Of a stretch of DNA of 64,000 bases, positions 55,472 to 64,000 are shown piece after piece; the stretch's first letter is position 1; each line of letters starts with the position of its first letter. Under the pieces are notes generated by a model, which was not told the origin of the DNA, did not search any database, and was given only the letters and a program-made list of their open reading frames with translations. The stretch is from Dactylorhiza incarnata (lineage: Eukaryota; Streptophyta; Magnoliopsida; Asparagales; Orchidaceae): the NCBI GenBank assembly GCA_033032865.1, contig JAWHQI010000239.1, positions 3,754,001 to 3,818,000 of the forward strand. The letters are read 5' to 3'. The position numbers were made by a program, and so were the translations under genes.

Positions 55472-56807
55472 TCTTAGTCACCATATCCCGGAGGATCTCG
55501 AATCTAGTGGTGTGTACTTAGTGTTGCCCCCTCTTACATTTAAGGTCACTCCTAATATTTCAGAGACCTATATTGGTACTCGTCACATTTGCCACTAATT
55601 TTATTATACCCCTCCTGGTGAGCCACCTGATGAGTTTTCACATTATGGAGACATTCTACACATCATAGAGTGACATCTCAGTGCCAAAGTCTCACACAAT
55701 CTTCTTACACTCGATGAGTATTTCTACACCCCACCTAGAGAGCCTCCACTTTAAGGACTTGTCCCCTATCTATGAGGAAGTCGAGAGTGAGAGTGCTCTC
55801 GATGGTCGTGGGATTGATCCCATCATTATTAGTGTTGAATTATCAGATGATTATTTAAATTATCGTCGCACCCTCAATGATTTTTTTTACACCCCACCCA
55901 CTGAACCCCCTGATCATGTGCCCCTCTGGAATGAAACCTAGAGGGTTGTAGAGCCTATGCATAGGAGATCCGTTGAGTCTGTTCACCATCACTCATTTTC
56001 ATTGTGTATCATGCATGAGTTTGTCCGACGAAGAGTTGCTTGCAATAATGAAATTTATAAATCATTTACAGGAGAATATAAATCTTTAAAGAAGGAGAAC
56101 ATGTGATGGTTCGCATAGGCGCTGAGAGGTTCTCTAAGGGAACTGCTCGAAAATTGAATGCTAAGCGAATGAGTCCTTACACAATCCTCAAAAGAATTGG
56201 AACAAATCTTTATGATCTAGGTATCCCGCAGAGCATGAGGATTTCGTCTGTATTCAACATAGAAGATTTGACTCCATTCTTTGAGTCACACGATTTAATG
56301 TCCCCTTCACACTCTACTATCCCAGCATCTTAGCCTCAGTCTTCATCCACCACTCCACTACAGCCCCAACATTTGCCTACTTCTCCTGCCACCTCAGCCC
56401 CTCAGCCTGAGTCCTTGGCACAGATTGATCCTACGACTTCTTTTACTGCAATACCACCTCCTCCGCTACAGGTTCCACCTTCCTCAGGCGTTATACCGTT
56501 CGACGACATCATTGATCCAGCTACAACTCCCATTTCTTCCGCAGCAGTACTACTTCCTCCAACACCGGTTTCTTCGTCCACTGGCACTGTACCGTTTGAC
56601 GTCTTCAGTATGTTCGTGACCCATGAGCACGTACCAGCACCAGACATCGTCAGATACTTGGTCCATTTGCGGAGCCACATGTTGATTGACGACACTTGGA
56701 TTTCCGCAATAGAGTTTGAGAGACTCACCCTAGCTCTACGACGACATTATGACCATCTCCATTCCTCGGAGATGAATGCTTTTGAGATGGAGGGAATTGA
56801 AGTTGAT
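55472..56807 (+). pseudogene. ChrO integrase tail and chromodomain-like end
   Basis: 55472-55990 contains only broken frames that I cannot assign, including an open stretch 55681-55941 with no known domain. From about 56000, the integrase tail appears: MHEFVRRRVACNNEIYKS, then MVRIGAERFSKGT, LNAKRMSPYTILKRIG and SSVFNIEDLTPFF (56103-56290). After a Pro/Ser/Thr-rich linker (56340-56630) follows RYLVHLRSHMLIDDTWIS and HSSEMNAFEMEG (56650-56805), which resembles the chromodomain-type end of plant chromoviruses. Such tails guide integration to chromatin. Stops occur at 56331 and nearby. GAGATGGAGGGAAT directly before 56808 is the polypurine tract. Confidence 0.72.
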
Positions 56808-58125
56808 CGGCCCACAAGACCCGTTTTGGTCCAGTGATAATCGAAGCCGCTCATCATAAGTGGATCGCCGATCGTAGGATTTTTCATTCTTGCACTTTTT
56901 TCTTATTTTATGTATTTTTTTTATTTTTTGAGGGCTACAACGATCAGAGGATCTAGACCGTCCGTTGTCCCTTCCGTAATCTTTATAAAGGGATAAATGA
57001 CTCATATTTCAGGGATTGAAAGTTGAGTGAAAGAGAAACATCTCCTTTTGATCACCCGGTGCCGAATCCGGAACCCAAGTGCTGAAGTTTGGATTTATCC
57101 CATCCCCTTGGCCGGCCACCTCTTTCCCTCCACCACCATTTGCCGGAAGGCCTCTCTCTTCCCCCTCCCCTCCCTTTCAGTGGAACCACTACATCCTCAC
57201 CCCAACCCCCTTGGCCGACCACCCCTTGCTCCACACTACCTAGGTCGGCAACTCTGCACCACCCTCCCCTCCATATTATTCCATTATTCAGTTTCCGGGG
57301 ATCACCGAAAAACCCTTCCGTCCTCCCACTACCACCACAACCATCTCCATCATTTTCCCTTTTCGTTTTCCGGCGATTGCGGGAAGTCACCTCCGGCGAC
57401 CATCACCACCTCCAGTGACCACCACCACCTCCGGTGACCACCTCCGGCGACCACCTACGGCTAACCCTGGCCACCTCCGGCCATCCACCCCCACTATCCC
57501 ATAACCACCATAACCTCCTCCCCCCACTACCCCACTACCTCCATAACTCCCCACTATCCTAAAAGTACTCATCTCCCATTCCCCCACTAACCCCTCTCAG
57601 TCCACGCGTGGAACTACCTCTCTTCAGCCCAAACTGACCCACCACATCCCCCAATCGCAAACCCCATTCCCTTCACTCACTGCATCCAGATTTCCACCAG
57701 CCCCCTTTGTTTTGACACTGAAATCAATCCAGGGAGGATCTGCTCTGCTCTAGAACTTCATTTCAGCTGCTTGATATCCCATTTCCAGTCCTCCCCGACT
57801 TCCTGGACCTTCAGCTCACTCCAGGAAAAGTTTCTCCAGCAGGCCTTAGTCCATTTCCTGCTCCGAACACTCCAGAGCAGCAAATTATCTCTCCATTTCC
57901 TTGGCTGGAGTCCCTCCAGTTCACTTCTCAGCAACAGTAGGTGTTCATTCCAGCACCCGGAAATTACGACCAATGTCATTCTCACCCTCCTGGACCTCTC
58001 CTCCCGCTTCTAGCTTCTTCGGAGACAGCCCCATTCAAGAAAACACTGCTGTCCAGCAGTTTGAGTTCCCACTTGGAGGCCCAGATCCAACCCGTACCTC
58101 ATTTCCGGTCTATCAAAGTCCTCCG

Positions 58126-58265
58126 TGATAGAGTTAATGAATGAATAGCATTCCACAATAAGGATACATATGTATATATACACAAGAGGGGTTCCCAACA
58201 CCTAGAGGTGAGCCTAAGAGAGTCTACCACCATAATATACAATATAATACATAATACATCTAACA
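58126..58265 (-). repeat. 3' LTR of CopD
   Basis: TGATAGAGTTAATG to ATACATCTAACA on the plus strand; no difference seen from 63027-63166. Confidence 0.97.
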
Positions 58266-58278
58266 CCCCCCCTCAAAC

Positions 58279-61200
58279 TCACGGGGGTTCATACACCGAG
58301 AGTTTGGATAATAGATAAGCATGTTGAGACCGAGTCTGCGGCTTAGTCATCAAGTCTGCAAGCTGCTGCTCAGAAGGAACAAAAGAAGGAGCAAGAGTTC
58401 CCCGACCATACTGCTCACGAAGGAAGAAAGCATCCACCCCGATGTGCTTGGAAAGAGAATGCTTCACCGGATTCAAGGTGATCTGAATGGCACCGGTGTT
58501 ATCACAGTGGAGTGGAGTGGGATCCGGAGAAGAGACACCAAGATCCTCAAGGAGCCAGCGGAGCCAAATAATGTCCTCAGTAGTAGTAGCCATGGCACGC
58601 AGCTCAGCCTCAGTACTGGAACGAGAAACCCCGGTCTGTTTCTTGAACTTCCAGGCAATAAGTGAAGTACCCAAGAATAGACAGAAACCAGTAACAGATC
58701 GGCGGTCAACGGGATCACTGGCCCAAGTGGCATCCGAGTAAGCACGAAGGAGCAGAGAACTGCTACTGGAGTAGAAGAGACCACGTGAAATCGTCGCCCG
58801 GAGATAACGCAGCAGCCGCAGTAGATGACCGTAATGCACAGAGGTGGGCGCACCAACAAACTGGCTCAAAACGTGAACAACATGTGCAATGTCGGGCCGA
58901 GTAATAGTAAGGTAGACGAGGCTCCCGACAATGTGACGATAACGAGTAGGATCAGAGAGTGGAACCCCATCATCCGGTTGTAACTGAAGGTGAAGCTCCA
59001 TAGGGGTGTCCACGGTGCGAGAGTCAGAGAGAGCAGCCCGAGCTAAAAGAACTGATGTGTAACGCCGCTGAGAGAGCTGAAAACCACGGTCTGTAGAGGT
59101 GACCTCAAGGCCCAAGAAATAGCTCAGCTGTCCAAGATCAGTCATCTGAAATTGCTGCTGGAGGTGATGCTTGACGAATGTCACATGAGTAGGGTCATCA
59201 CCAGTAATAATCATGTCATCCACATAAAGTAATAGAAGAGTCCGGCCGCGAGAAGAGGAGTGCACAAATAAGGCTGGATCATGCGGGCTCGGCTGAAAAC
59301 CGGCGGCAGTAATGGCCGAACTGAAACGAGCAAACCACGCGCGCGGCGCCTGCTTGAGCCCGTAAAAAGCTCGTCTCAAGCGACAAACAAGTCCTGGAGG
59401 AGAGGAAAGACCGGGAGGAGGGAGCATGTACACCTCCTGCTGAAGGTCACCGTGAAGAAAAGCGTTCTTCACATCGAGCTGGAACAGAGACCAGCGACGA
59501 ACAGCTGCAACAGCAATAAGAGTGCGGATCGTGGTCATGTGAGCAACAGGGGCAAAAGTCTCATCATAGTCACGTCCATGCTCCTGCTGAAAACCACGAG
59601 CCACGAGGCGGGCCTTGTACCTCTCTACAGAACCATCTGAGCGAGTCTTCACCTTGAAGACCCACTTGCAAGTAATAGGAACAGCGCCAGGGGGGAGAGA
59701 AACAAGCTCCCAGGTACGAGTGTGCTCAAGCGCCTCCAACTCAGCAGACATAGCAGTCTGCCACTTAGGTATCTGGGCAGCCTCACGATAGGAAGTCGGC
59801 TCTGGAGTACCACAGGCGGTAGCAGGGAGAGCAGGCAGGTCCAGAGGAAGTGTAGCAAGACTGAGGCGGTCGGGAGGACGTCGCTCACGAGGTGGGTTGC
59901 GACGAGCAGGAGGGTCATCCACAGGGACCTCGCTGGAGGAGACGGGCACTGAGTCGGGGGGCACAAGAGACGAAGGACCAAGAGGGGGACGACGAGTGTA
60001 ATGATATGGAAGGGGAGCGACGAGCGTATCAGAAGAAGAGGTGGAAGTAGGGATCGGAGAGGTCGAAGATGTCGGAGATGGAGTGGCCGGTGGTAGGAGG
60101 AGAGGAGGAGGACATACCGGTGGAGAGATGGGAAGTGTGAGAAACTGCACATCAGATGGGGTCACAGATGAGTGTGAGGTCGGAGAGACGGATGACACAA
60201 AGAATGGGTGAGACTCATCAAAAGTGACGTCACGTGAGATACGAAGACGACGAGCAACAGGGTCATAACATCGATAGCCCTTGTGCTCAGTACTATACCC
60301 AAGAAAGACACATGGCACGGACTGAGCAGAGAGCTTAGTTCGCTCTCGTGGAGGGAGAAGGACGTAACACCGACAGCCAAAAACACGAAGATGATTGTAA
60401 CGTGGAGGTCGAGAGTACAAACACTCACCAGGACACTGGCCCTGAAGGAAGGTGGATGGCTGCAGGTTAATAAGATAGACAGCAGTGGAAACAGCCTCAG
60501 CCCAAAAGTGAGGAGGGACATGAGATGAGATAAGAAGAGTGCGTGCTGTCTCGACAATATGACGATGCTTCCTTTCAGCGATGCCATTCTGAGCGTGGGC
60601 ACCGGGACAGGAAAGCTGGGGGAGAGTGCCATGAGTAGCCAACAGATCGCAAAAAGCATGAGAGAGATACTCCCCCCCGGAATCAGAGCGAAAAATACGA
60701 ATGGAAGCGAAAAACTGGGTGCGCACCATAGCAGAAAAAGTAGCATATATCTGGAAGAAATCAGAACGAGCATGCATAAAGTAAATCCAACAGTAACGAG
60801 AATAATCATCAACAAATATAACATAATATCGATGACCGCCCTTTGATACAAAAGGTGCGGGACCCCAGACATCAGAATGAACTAAATCAAAAGGACGCGA
60901 AGATCTTGACTCACTAGACGGATAAGGGAGTTGGAGCTGTTTACCAAGCTTACAACCCGTACAAGAATGAGACCGATCAACAGAAACACGACCCAGAAAA
61001 CCATGACTAATAAGCGACGCAAGGCGTGGGCCACTGGGATGACCAAGACGGTGATGCCACTGAGAAAAGGCCACCGACGGAAGACAAAAGGTGACAGCAA
61101 CCGGAGATGACGAAGTGGAAGGAAGATGGAGGCGATCAAGGACGTACACCCCACTACGGCGATGGCCAACTCCAAGGAGTGTCCATGTCAGACGATCCTG

Positions 61201-62601
61201 CACACGACAAACAAACTCATCAAAAACAACAAGGCAACCATGAGATGTGAGTTGGCTGGCGGATATAAGATTCATGGATAACTTGGGTATGTAGGCAACG
61301 TCGGGGATATGGAAATGGCTAGTATGAAGGAGGCCACGACTAGTAATGGGGAGAACAGTACCATTGGCTACCATGATACTAAGGGCAGGAAAAACGGGCT
61401 GGCAGGATGAGAGGTGTGTGGCATCATGTGTCATATGAAAAGAGGCTCCAGAGTCAAGCAACCAGTCGGAGGAAGAGATACCTGAAGGGGCGGAAGCTGC
61501 CGGCTGAGAGGTAGAAGCATCAGAAGCATCCGGTGAAAGAACTGAGACAGTAGAGCGAGACAAGGATCCCTGAGAGAGCTGCTGAGCAATCTGCTGTGCA
61601 AGCTCAGAAATAGAGAGAGACTGTGCCACAGCAGAGAAAGGAGCATCGGGAGCACGTTGCTGACCAGACTGCTGAGCTCGCTGAAGCTTGCGACACTCAG
61701 ATTTGATATGACCCAGGCACTGACAGTAGTGACAGCGGACAGATGAGCGACGGGGAGCACTGGACTGAGCCGAAACGGGCGCCGGAGGACGAGGAACAGG
61801 GCGCACCGGAGCACTATAACCTGAAGAGGGCAGCAGAGGAACACTGACAAGAGATGTCTGCGGTGGAAGCTGAGGAGCAGCCAGAACAGCGTGAGGCATC
61901 CAACCATGAGAAATAGCGGTGTCCAAGGAGTTGAGGCGAGTCTCCTCAGCGACCACCAAGGACAAAGTATCGCTGAGAGACGGAGGGGGATGCCGGTGTA
62001 GAAGCTGAGCGCGAATGGACTCGAACTCGGGGCGTAGGCGCATAAGAAACTCAAACAAGCGCTGACAGTCGCGATCCCGAGAGATAGCAACACACTGAGG
62101 GCATGTAGCACAGGGGGAAGGAGCCATCTCGTCGCACTGACGCCAAAGATCAAGGAGCTCGGCAATGAAGGCCTGAACAGACCGATCACGCTGGTAGCAG
62201 ACGCCAAGGGTCTGAAACCGAGAGTAGCGTAGGGCCTGACTGGACGGCTGATAGAGACGGCGCAAGTGATCCCACATCGCCTTGGCCGTAGGGAGCTCGT
62301 AGATAGCCATCCGAATGGGAAGCTCGCAAGACTGACAGATCACGGCAATCGTGCGAGAGTCGTCAGAGCGCCATCGCGCTAAGTCGGAGCCCTGGGCGGA
62401 GGCGGCCGTGCTGACAGTGGAAGAGTCGGTAGCAGGAGCAGTAACCGTCGGAGCAGGAGCAGGCACAGAGCCGTCAATGTGACCCCACAAATCTAGGCCA
62501 CGGAGAATGACACCGACCGTGGCGGACCAAGCTTTGTAATTTCGCCCATCAAGGATGACGTCAGCCCGTTGAAGGAAGGCGGAGGATTGAGACGAAGCCA
62601 T
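58279..62601 (-). CDS. CopD gag-pol polyprotein, intact
   Basis: 1440 codons from the ATG at 62601 ([14 protein letters not shown]) to a stop at 58279. By residue: gag 1-280 ([30 protein letters not shown]), CCHC knuckle at about 290-303 ([14 protein letters not shown]), protease near 380 ([13 protein letters not shown]), pre-integrase ([13 protein letters not shown]), integrase core ([49 protein letters not shown], about 565-710), a Pro/Ser-rich linker (about 800-900), RT ([22 protein letters not shown] near 1127) and RNase H ([19 protein letters not shown] near 1285; [10 protein letters not shown]). No stop, shift or lost catalytic residue is visible. GC content is higher than in the neighbouring copias. 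The gag/linker style recalls the Ale/Retrofit group, which is a guess. Confidence 0.97.
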   Translation of the reverse strand: MASSQSSAFLQRADVILDGRNYKAWSATVGVILRGLDLWGHIDGSVPAPAPTVTAPATDSSTVSTAASAQGSDLARWRSDDSRTIAVICQSCELPIRMAIYELPTAKAMWDHLRRLYQPSSQALRYSRFQTLGVCYQRDRSVQAFIAELLDLWRQCDEMAPSPCATCPQCVAISRDRDCQRLFEFLMRLRPEFESIRAQLLHRHPPPSLSDTLSLVVAEETRLNSLDTAISHGWMPHAVLAAPQLPPQTSLVSVPLLPSSGYSAPVRPVPRPPAPVSAQSSAPRRSSVRCHYCQCLGHIKSECRKLQRAQQSGQQRAPDAPFSAVAQSLSISELAQQIAQQLSQGSLSRSTVSVLSPDASDASTSQPAASAPSGISSSDWLLDSGASFHMTHDATHLSSCQPVFPALSIMVANGTVLPITSRGLLHTSHFHIPDVAYIPKLSMNLISASQLTSHGCLVVFDEFVCRVQDRLTWTLLGVGHRRSGVYVLDRLHLPSTSSSPVAVTFCLPSVAFSQWHHRLGHPSGPRLASLISHGFLGRVSVDRSHSCTGCKLGKQLQLPYPSSESRSSRPFDLVHSDVWGPAPFVSKGGHRYYVIFVDDYSRYCWIYFMHARSDFFQIYATFSAMVRTQFFASIRIFRSDSGGEYLSHAFCDLLATHGTLPQLSCPGAHAQNGIAERKHRHIVETARTLLISSHVPPHFWAEAVSTAVYLINLQPSTFLQGQCPGECLYSRPPRYNHLRVFGCRCYVLLPPRERTKLSAQSVPCVFLGYSTEHKGYRCYDPVARRLRISRDVTFDESHPFFVSSVSPTSHSSVTPSDVQFLTLPISPPVCPPPLLLPPATPSPTSSTSPIPTSTSSSDTLVAPLPYHYTRRPPLGPSSLVPPDSVPVSSSEVPVDDPPARRNPPRERRPPDRLSLATLPLDLPALPATACGTPEPTSYREAAQIPKWQTAMSAELEALEHTRTWELVSLPPGAVPITCKWVFKVKTRSDGSVERYKARLVARGFQQEHGRDYDETFAPVAHMTTIRTLIAVAAVRRWSLFQLDVKNAFLHGDLQQEVYMLPPPGLSSPPGLVCRLRRAFYGLKQAPRAWFARFSSAITAAGFQPSPHDPALFVHSSSRGRTLLLLYVDDMIITGDDPTHVTFVKHHLQQQFQMTDLGQLSYFLGLEVTSTDRGFQLSQRRYTSVLLARAALSDSRTVDTPMELHLQLQPDDGVPLSDPTRYRHIVGSLVYLTITRPDIAHVVHVLSQFVGAPTSVHYGHLLRLLRYLRATISRGLFYSSSSSLLLRAYSDATWASDPVDRRSVTGFCLFLGTSLIAWKFKKQTGVSRSSTEAELRAMATTTEDIIWLRWLLEDLGVSSPDPTPLHCDNTGAIQITLNPVKHSLSKHIGVDAFFLREQYGRGTLAPSFVPSEQQLADLMTKPQTRSQHAYLLSKLSVYEPP

Positions 62602-63015
62602 CGATCGGTGACTGGTCGGAAGCAGTAGACGGATCGATCGCTCCGCTCACGATCGAAAGCAGTAGACGGGATCGGTGAGGAGCAGGAGACGAGATCGATC
62701 GGAAGCAGGAGACGAGATCGATAACGGCTCTGTGCGGGATCGATCGGAGCAGGAGCACGGGATCGGTGACGAGCGCAGGAGCACGGGATCGATCGATCAA
62801 TCGGAGCAGTAGACGGGATCGATCGGTGCGGGATCTATCGGAGCAGGAGCACGGGATCGGAGCAGGAACACGGGATCGATCGGAGCAGGAGCACGGGATC
62901 GATGAAGGAGTGGCTGTGCGGGATCGAGGACGAAGGAGATGAGCTCGACGGGATCGGCGGAAAACAGCGGGATCGGGAAGACAGGCTGCCGAAAAAAAAA
63001 CCCTAATGCTTATCC
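62602..63015 (-). other. CopD leader with GATCGATCGGAGCAGGAG repeats
   Basis: Between primer site and ATG the sequence is built from variants of GATCGATCGGAGCAGGAGCA and CGGGATCGAT in irregular tandem (about 62630-62960). No conserved ORF. The repeats could fold, since GATCGATC is self-complementary. Confidence 0.7.
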
Positions 63016-63026
63016 CTCTGATACCA

Positions 63027-63166
63027 TGATAGAGTTAATGAATGAATAGCATTCCACAATAAGGATACATATGTATATATACACAAGAGGGGTTCCCAAC
63101 ACCTAGAGGTGAGCCTAAGAGAGTCTACCACCATAATATACAATATAATACATAATACATCTAACA
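63027..63166 (-). repeat. 5' LTR of CopD
   Basis: Identical to 58126-58265. The primer site abuts it on the left at 63016-63026. Confidence 0.97.
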
Positions 63167-63354
63167 CTCCGGACACCCACCAAGCCCTATACTACCTAGT
63201 TGTGTAGGTTTGCTTGTTGGAAGTCATATATTTTATGTTGAATTGCGTGTAAATTTCTTACTTGAGGAATATTTGTTTGTAATCTTTGTTTCAAGACATT
63301 TGAAGCGTTGTGTATTTGTTGACTGGAGAAAATGATGCATATTATTATTCATCC

Positions 63355-63762
63355 TTGGCTGGAGTCCCTCCAGTTCACTTCTCAGCAACAGTAGGTGTTC
63401 ATTCCAGCACCTGGAAATTACGACGAATGTCATTCCCATCCTCCTGGACCTCTCCTCTCGCTGCTAGCTTCTTCGGAGACAGCCCCATTCAAGAAAACAC
63501 TGCTGTCCAGCAGTTTGAGTTCCCATTTGGAGGCCCAGATCCAACCCGTACCTCATTTCCGATCTACCAAAGTCCTCCGGACACCCACCAAGCCCTATAC
63601 TGCATAGTTGTGTAAGTTTGCTTGTTGGAAGTCATATATTTTATGTTGAATTGCGTGTTAATTTCCTACTTGAGGAATATTTGTTTGTAATATTTGTTTC
63701 AAAACATTTGAAGCTTTGTGTATTTGTTGAAAGGAGAAAATGATGCATACTATTATTCATCC
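63355..63762 (+). repeat. Second copy of a 408-bp tandem duplication in the ChrO 3' LTR
   Basis: Copy 1 is 57901-58125 joined to 63172-63354 (225 + 183 = 408 bp without CopD); copy 2 is 63355-63762, also 408 bp. Both start TTGGCTGGAGTCCCTCCAG. Both end in 38 bases (TGTTGA..GGAGAAAATGATGC...TTCATCC) that are the left edge of the CopE LTR and are absent from the ChrO 5' LTR. Confidence 0.85.
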
Positions 63763-64000
63763 ATAGCGGGTTTATATAAGAGTTACAAGTGAGACCTAAC
63801 ACGGATAGACAATGTGGGACTAAGTCACCTTACAAGAAATAAAACTAATAATAATAATCTCTACACCCCCTCAAGTTGGGCGTGTGATGTCGACCATGCC
63901 TAACTTGCCAACAAGCTCTCTAAAGACGCTTGTACATAATTCCTTGGTCAGGATGTCTGTCAATTGTTGTTTGGATGGCACGAACGGAGTGACCACAATG
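63725..64000 (-). mobile_element. CopE: copia element, minus strand, 3' end only
   Basis: LTR at 63725-63865 (TGTTGAAAGGAG to CTCTACA, 141 bp), followed on its right by CCCCCTCAAGTTGGG, the reverse of the usual copia polypurine tract. Coding sequence starts at 63871 and leaves the window at the right edge. Confidence 0.82.
63871..64000 (-). CDS. CopE RNase H C-terminus (partial)
   Basis: The minus strand reads open from the window edge to a TGA at 63873-63871. The peptide contains KQQLTDILTKELCTS and LVGKLGMVDI and ends ITRPT. This is the conserved tail after the RNase H domain in plant copia polyproteins (QLADILTK-type motif). The catalytic part lies outside the window. No break is visible in these 43 codons. 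Confidence 0.85.
   Translation of the reverse strand, partial: IVVTPFVPSKQQLTDILTKELCTSVFRELVGKLGMVDITRPT

Larger units (their letters stand above)
58126..63166 (-). mobile_element. CopD: complete copia element with identical LTRs, minus strand
   Basis: LTRs 58126-58265 and 63027-63166 (140 bp each) read identically; exact TSD CTCCG (58121-58125, 63167-63171). The primer site on the minus strand, TGGTATCAGAG (63026-63016), abuts the 5' LTR. The polypurine tract TTTGAGGGGGGG (minus) abuts 58265. The 1440-codon ORF is open. All parts for autonomous movement are present, and the identical LTRs point to a very recent insertion. Confidence 0.97.
56808..63724 (+). repeat. 3' LTR of ChrO, split by CopD and partly duplicated
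   Basis: Starts TGAAGTTGATCGGCCCACA. It runs to 58125, is interrupted by CopD (58126-63166), continues after the CTCCG duplication (63167-63171) and includes a second copy of a 408-bp segment. It corresponds to the 5' LTR without the solo LTR and MITE. The end of the LTR lies beyond CopE and outside the window. Confidence 0.78.
13324..64000 (+). mobile_element. ChrO: outermost chromovirus-type gypsy element, degenerate, host of all later insertions
   Basis: Long LTRs of the same family start at 13324 (5') and 56808 (3'). A tRNA-iMet primer site follows the 5' LTR, gag remnants lie at 17690-18340, and an integrase tail with chromodomain-like end lies at 56000-56807. Taking out the insertions leaves only about 2.5 kb between the LTRs, so protease, RT and RNase H are gone. 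The element extends past the right edge of the window. Confidence 0.8.

Noticed and set aside
59281..60846. Plus-strand open frames opposite the CopD ORF
   Set aside because: Shadows of the intact minus-strand polyprotein with no domain of their own.

Overview
The window is nuclear DNA from a flowering plant and is almost wholly transposable elements. The evidence is plant-type Ty3/gypsy (Tat and chromovirus) and Ty1/copia proteins, tRNA-iMet primer sites, 5-bp target site duplications (TSDs), a Tourist-like MITE and one exon of a class II KNOX gene. I cannot name the species. Labels used below are TatA, ChrO, ChrM, TatB and CopA to CopE.

Layout. 1-10388 is TatA, a Tat-lineage gypsy element whose 5' part lies left of the window. 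Its pol (RT, RNase H, second RNase H, integrase) reads +. It is followed by an array of four hairpins, then by two antisense genes with their own TATA boxes and introns, then by the 3' LTR (9684-10388). 10389-13323 is non-LTR sequence with a single KNOX exon (12577-12697). From 13324 to beyond the window lies ChrO, an old chromovirus that has lost most of pol and serves as landing pad for the rest. Its 5' LTR holds a solo LTR (13757-16070) and a MITE (17109-17326). Its body holds ChrM (18652-55466, minus strand, TSD ATATC). ChrM holds TatB (24042-28765, pol-less, TSD CCACG) and CopA (31536-54563). CopA holds CopB (33779-43693, minus, TSD ATCCT) and CopC (44413-52365, TSD CCTAC). The 3' LTR of ChrO (from 56808) holds CopD (58126-63166, minus, TSD CTCCG), carries a 408-bp tandem duplication, and is cut by CopE (from 63725).

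State of the elements. CopD (1440-codon ORF, identical 140-bp LTRs) and CopC (1318-codon ORF, LTRs differing at about six places) look young and complete. The coding regions of CopA, CopB, ChrM and ChrO are broken by stops, frameshifts or deletions. TatB never had, or has lost, pol. TatA pol has one late frameshift and a changed catalytic position in each RNase H domain. Yet the antisense gene at 6817-4982 reads open through three exons with canonical splice sites, for 564 codons. That is the most interesting coding observation here.

Other points for a second look: hairpin arrays with compensating stem changes in both Tat elements; splice-site-like repeats in TatB; TTCGTCG-rich LTRs shared by two unrelated copia families; and a dating conflict in which the LTRs of CopA look younger than those of CopB nested inside it.
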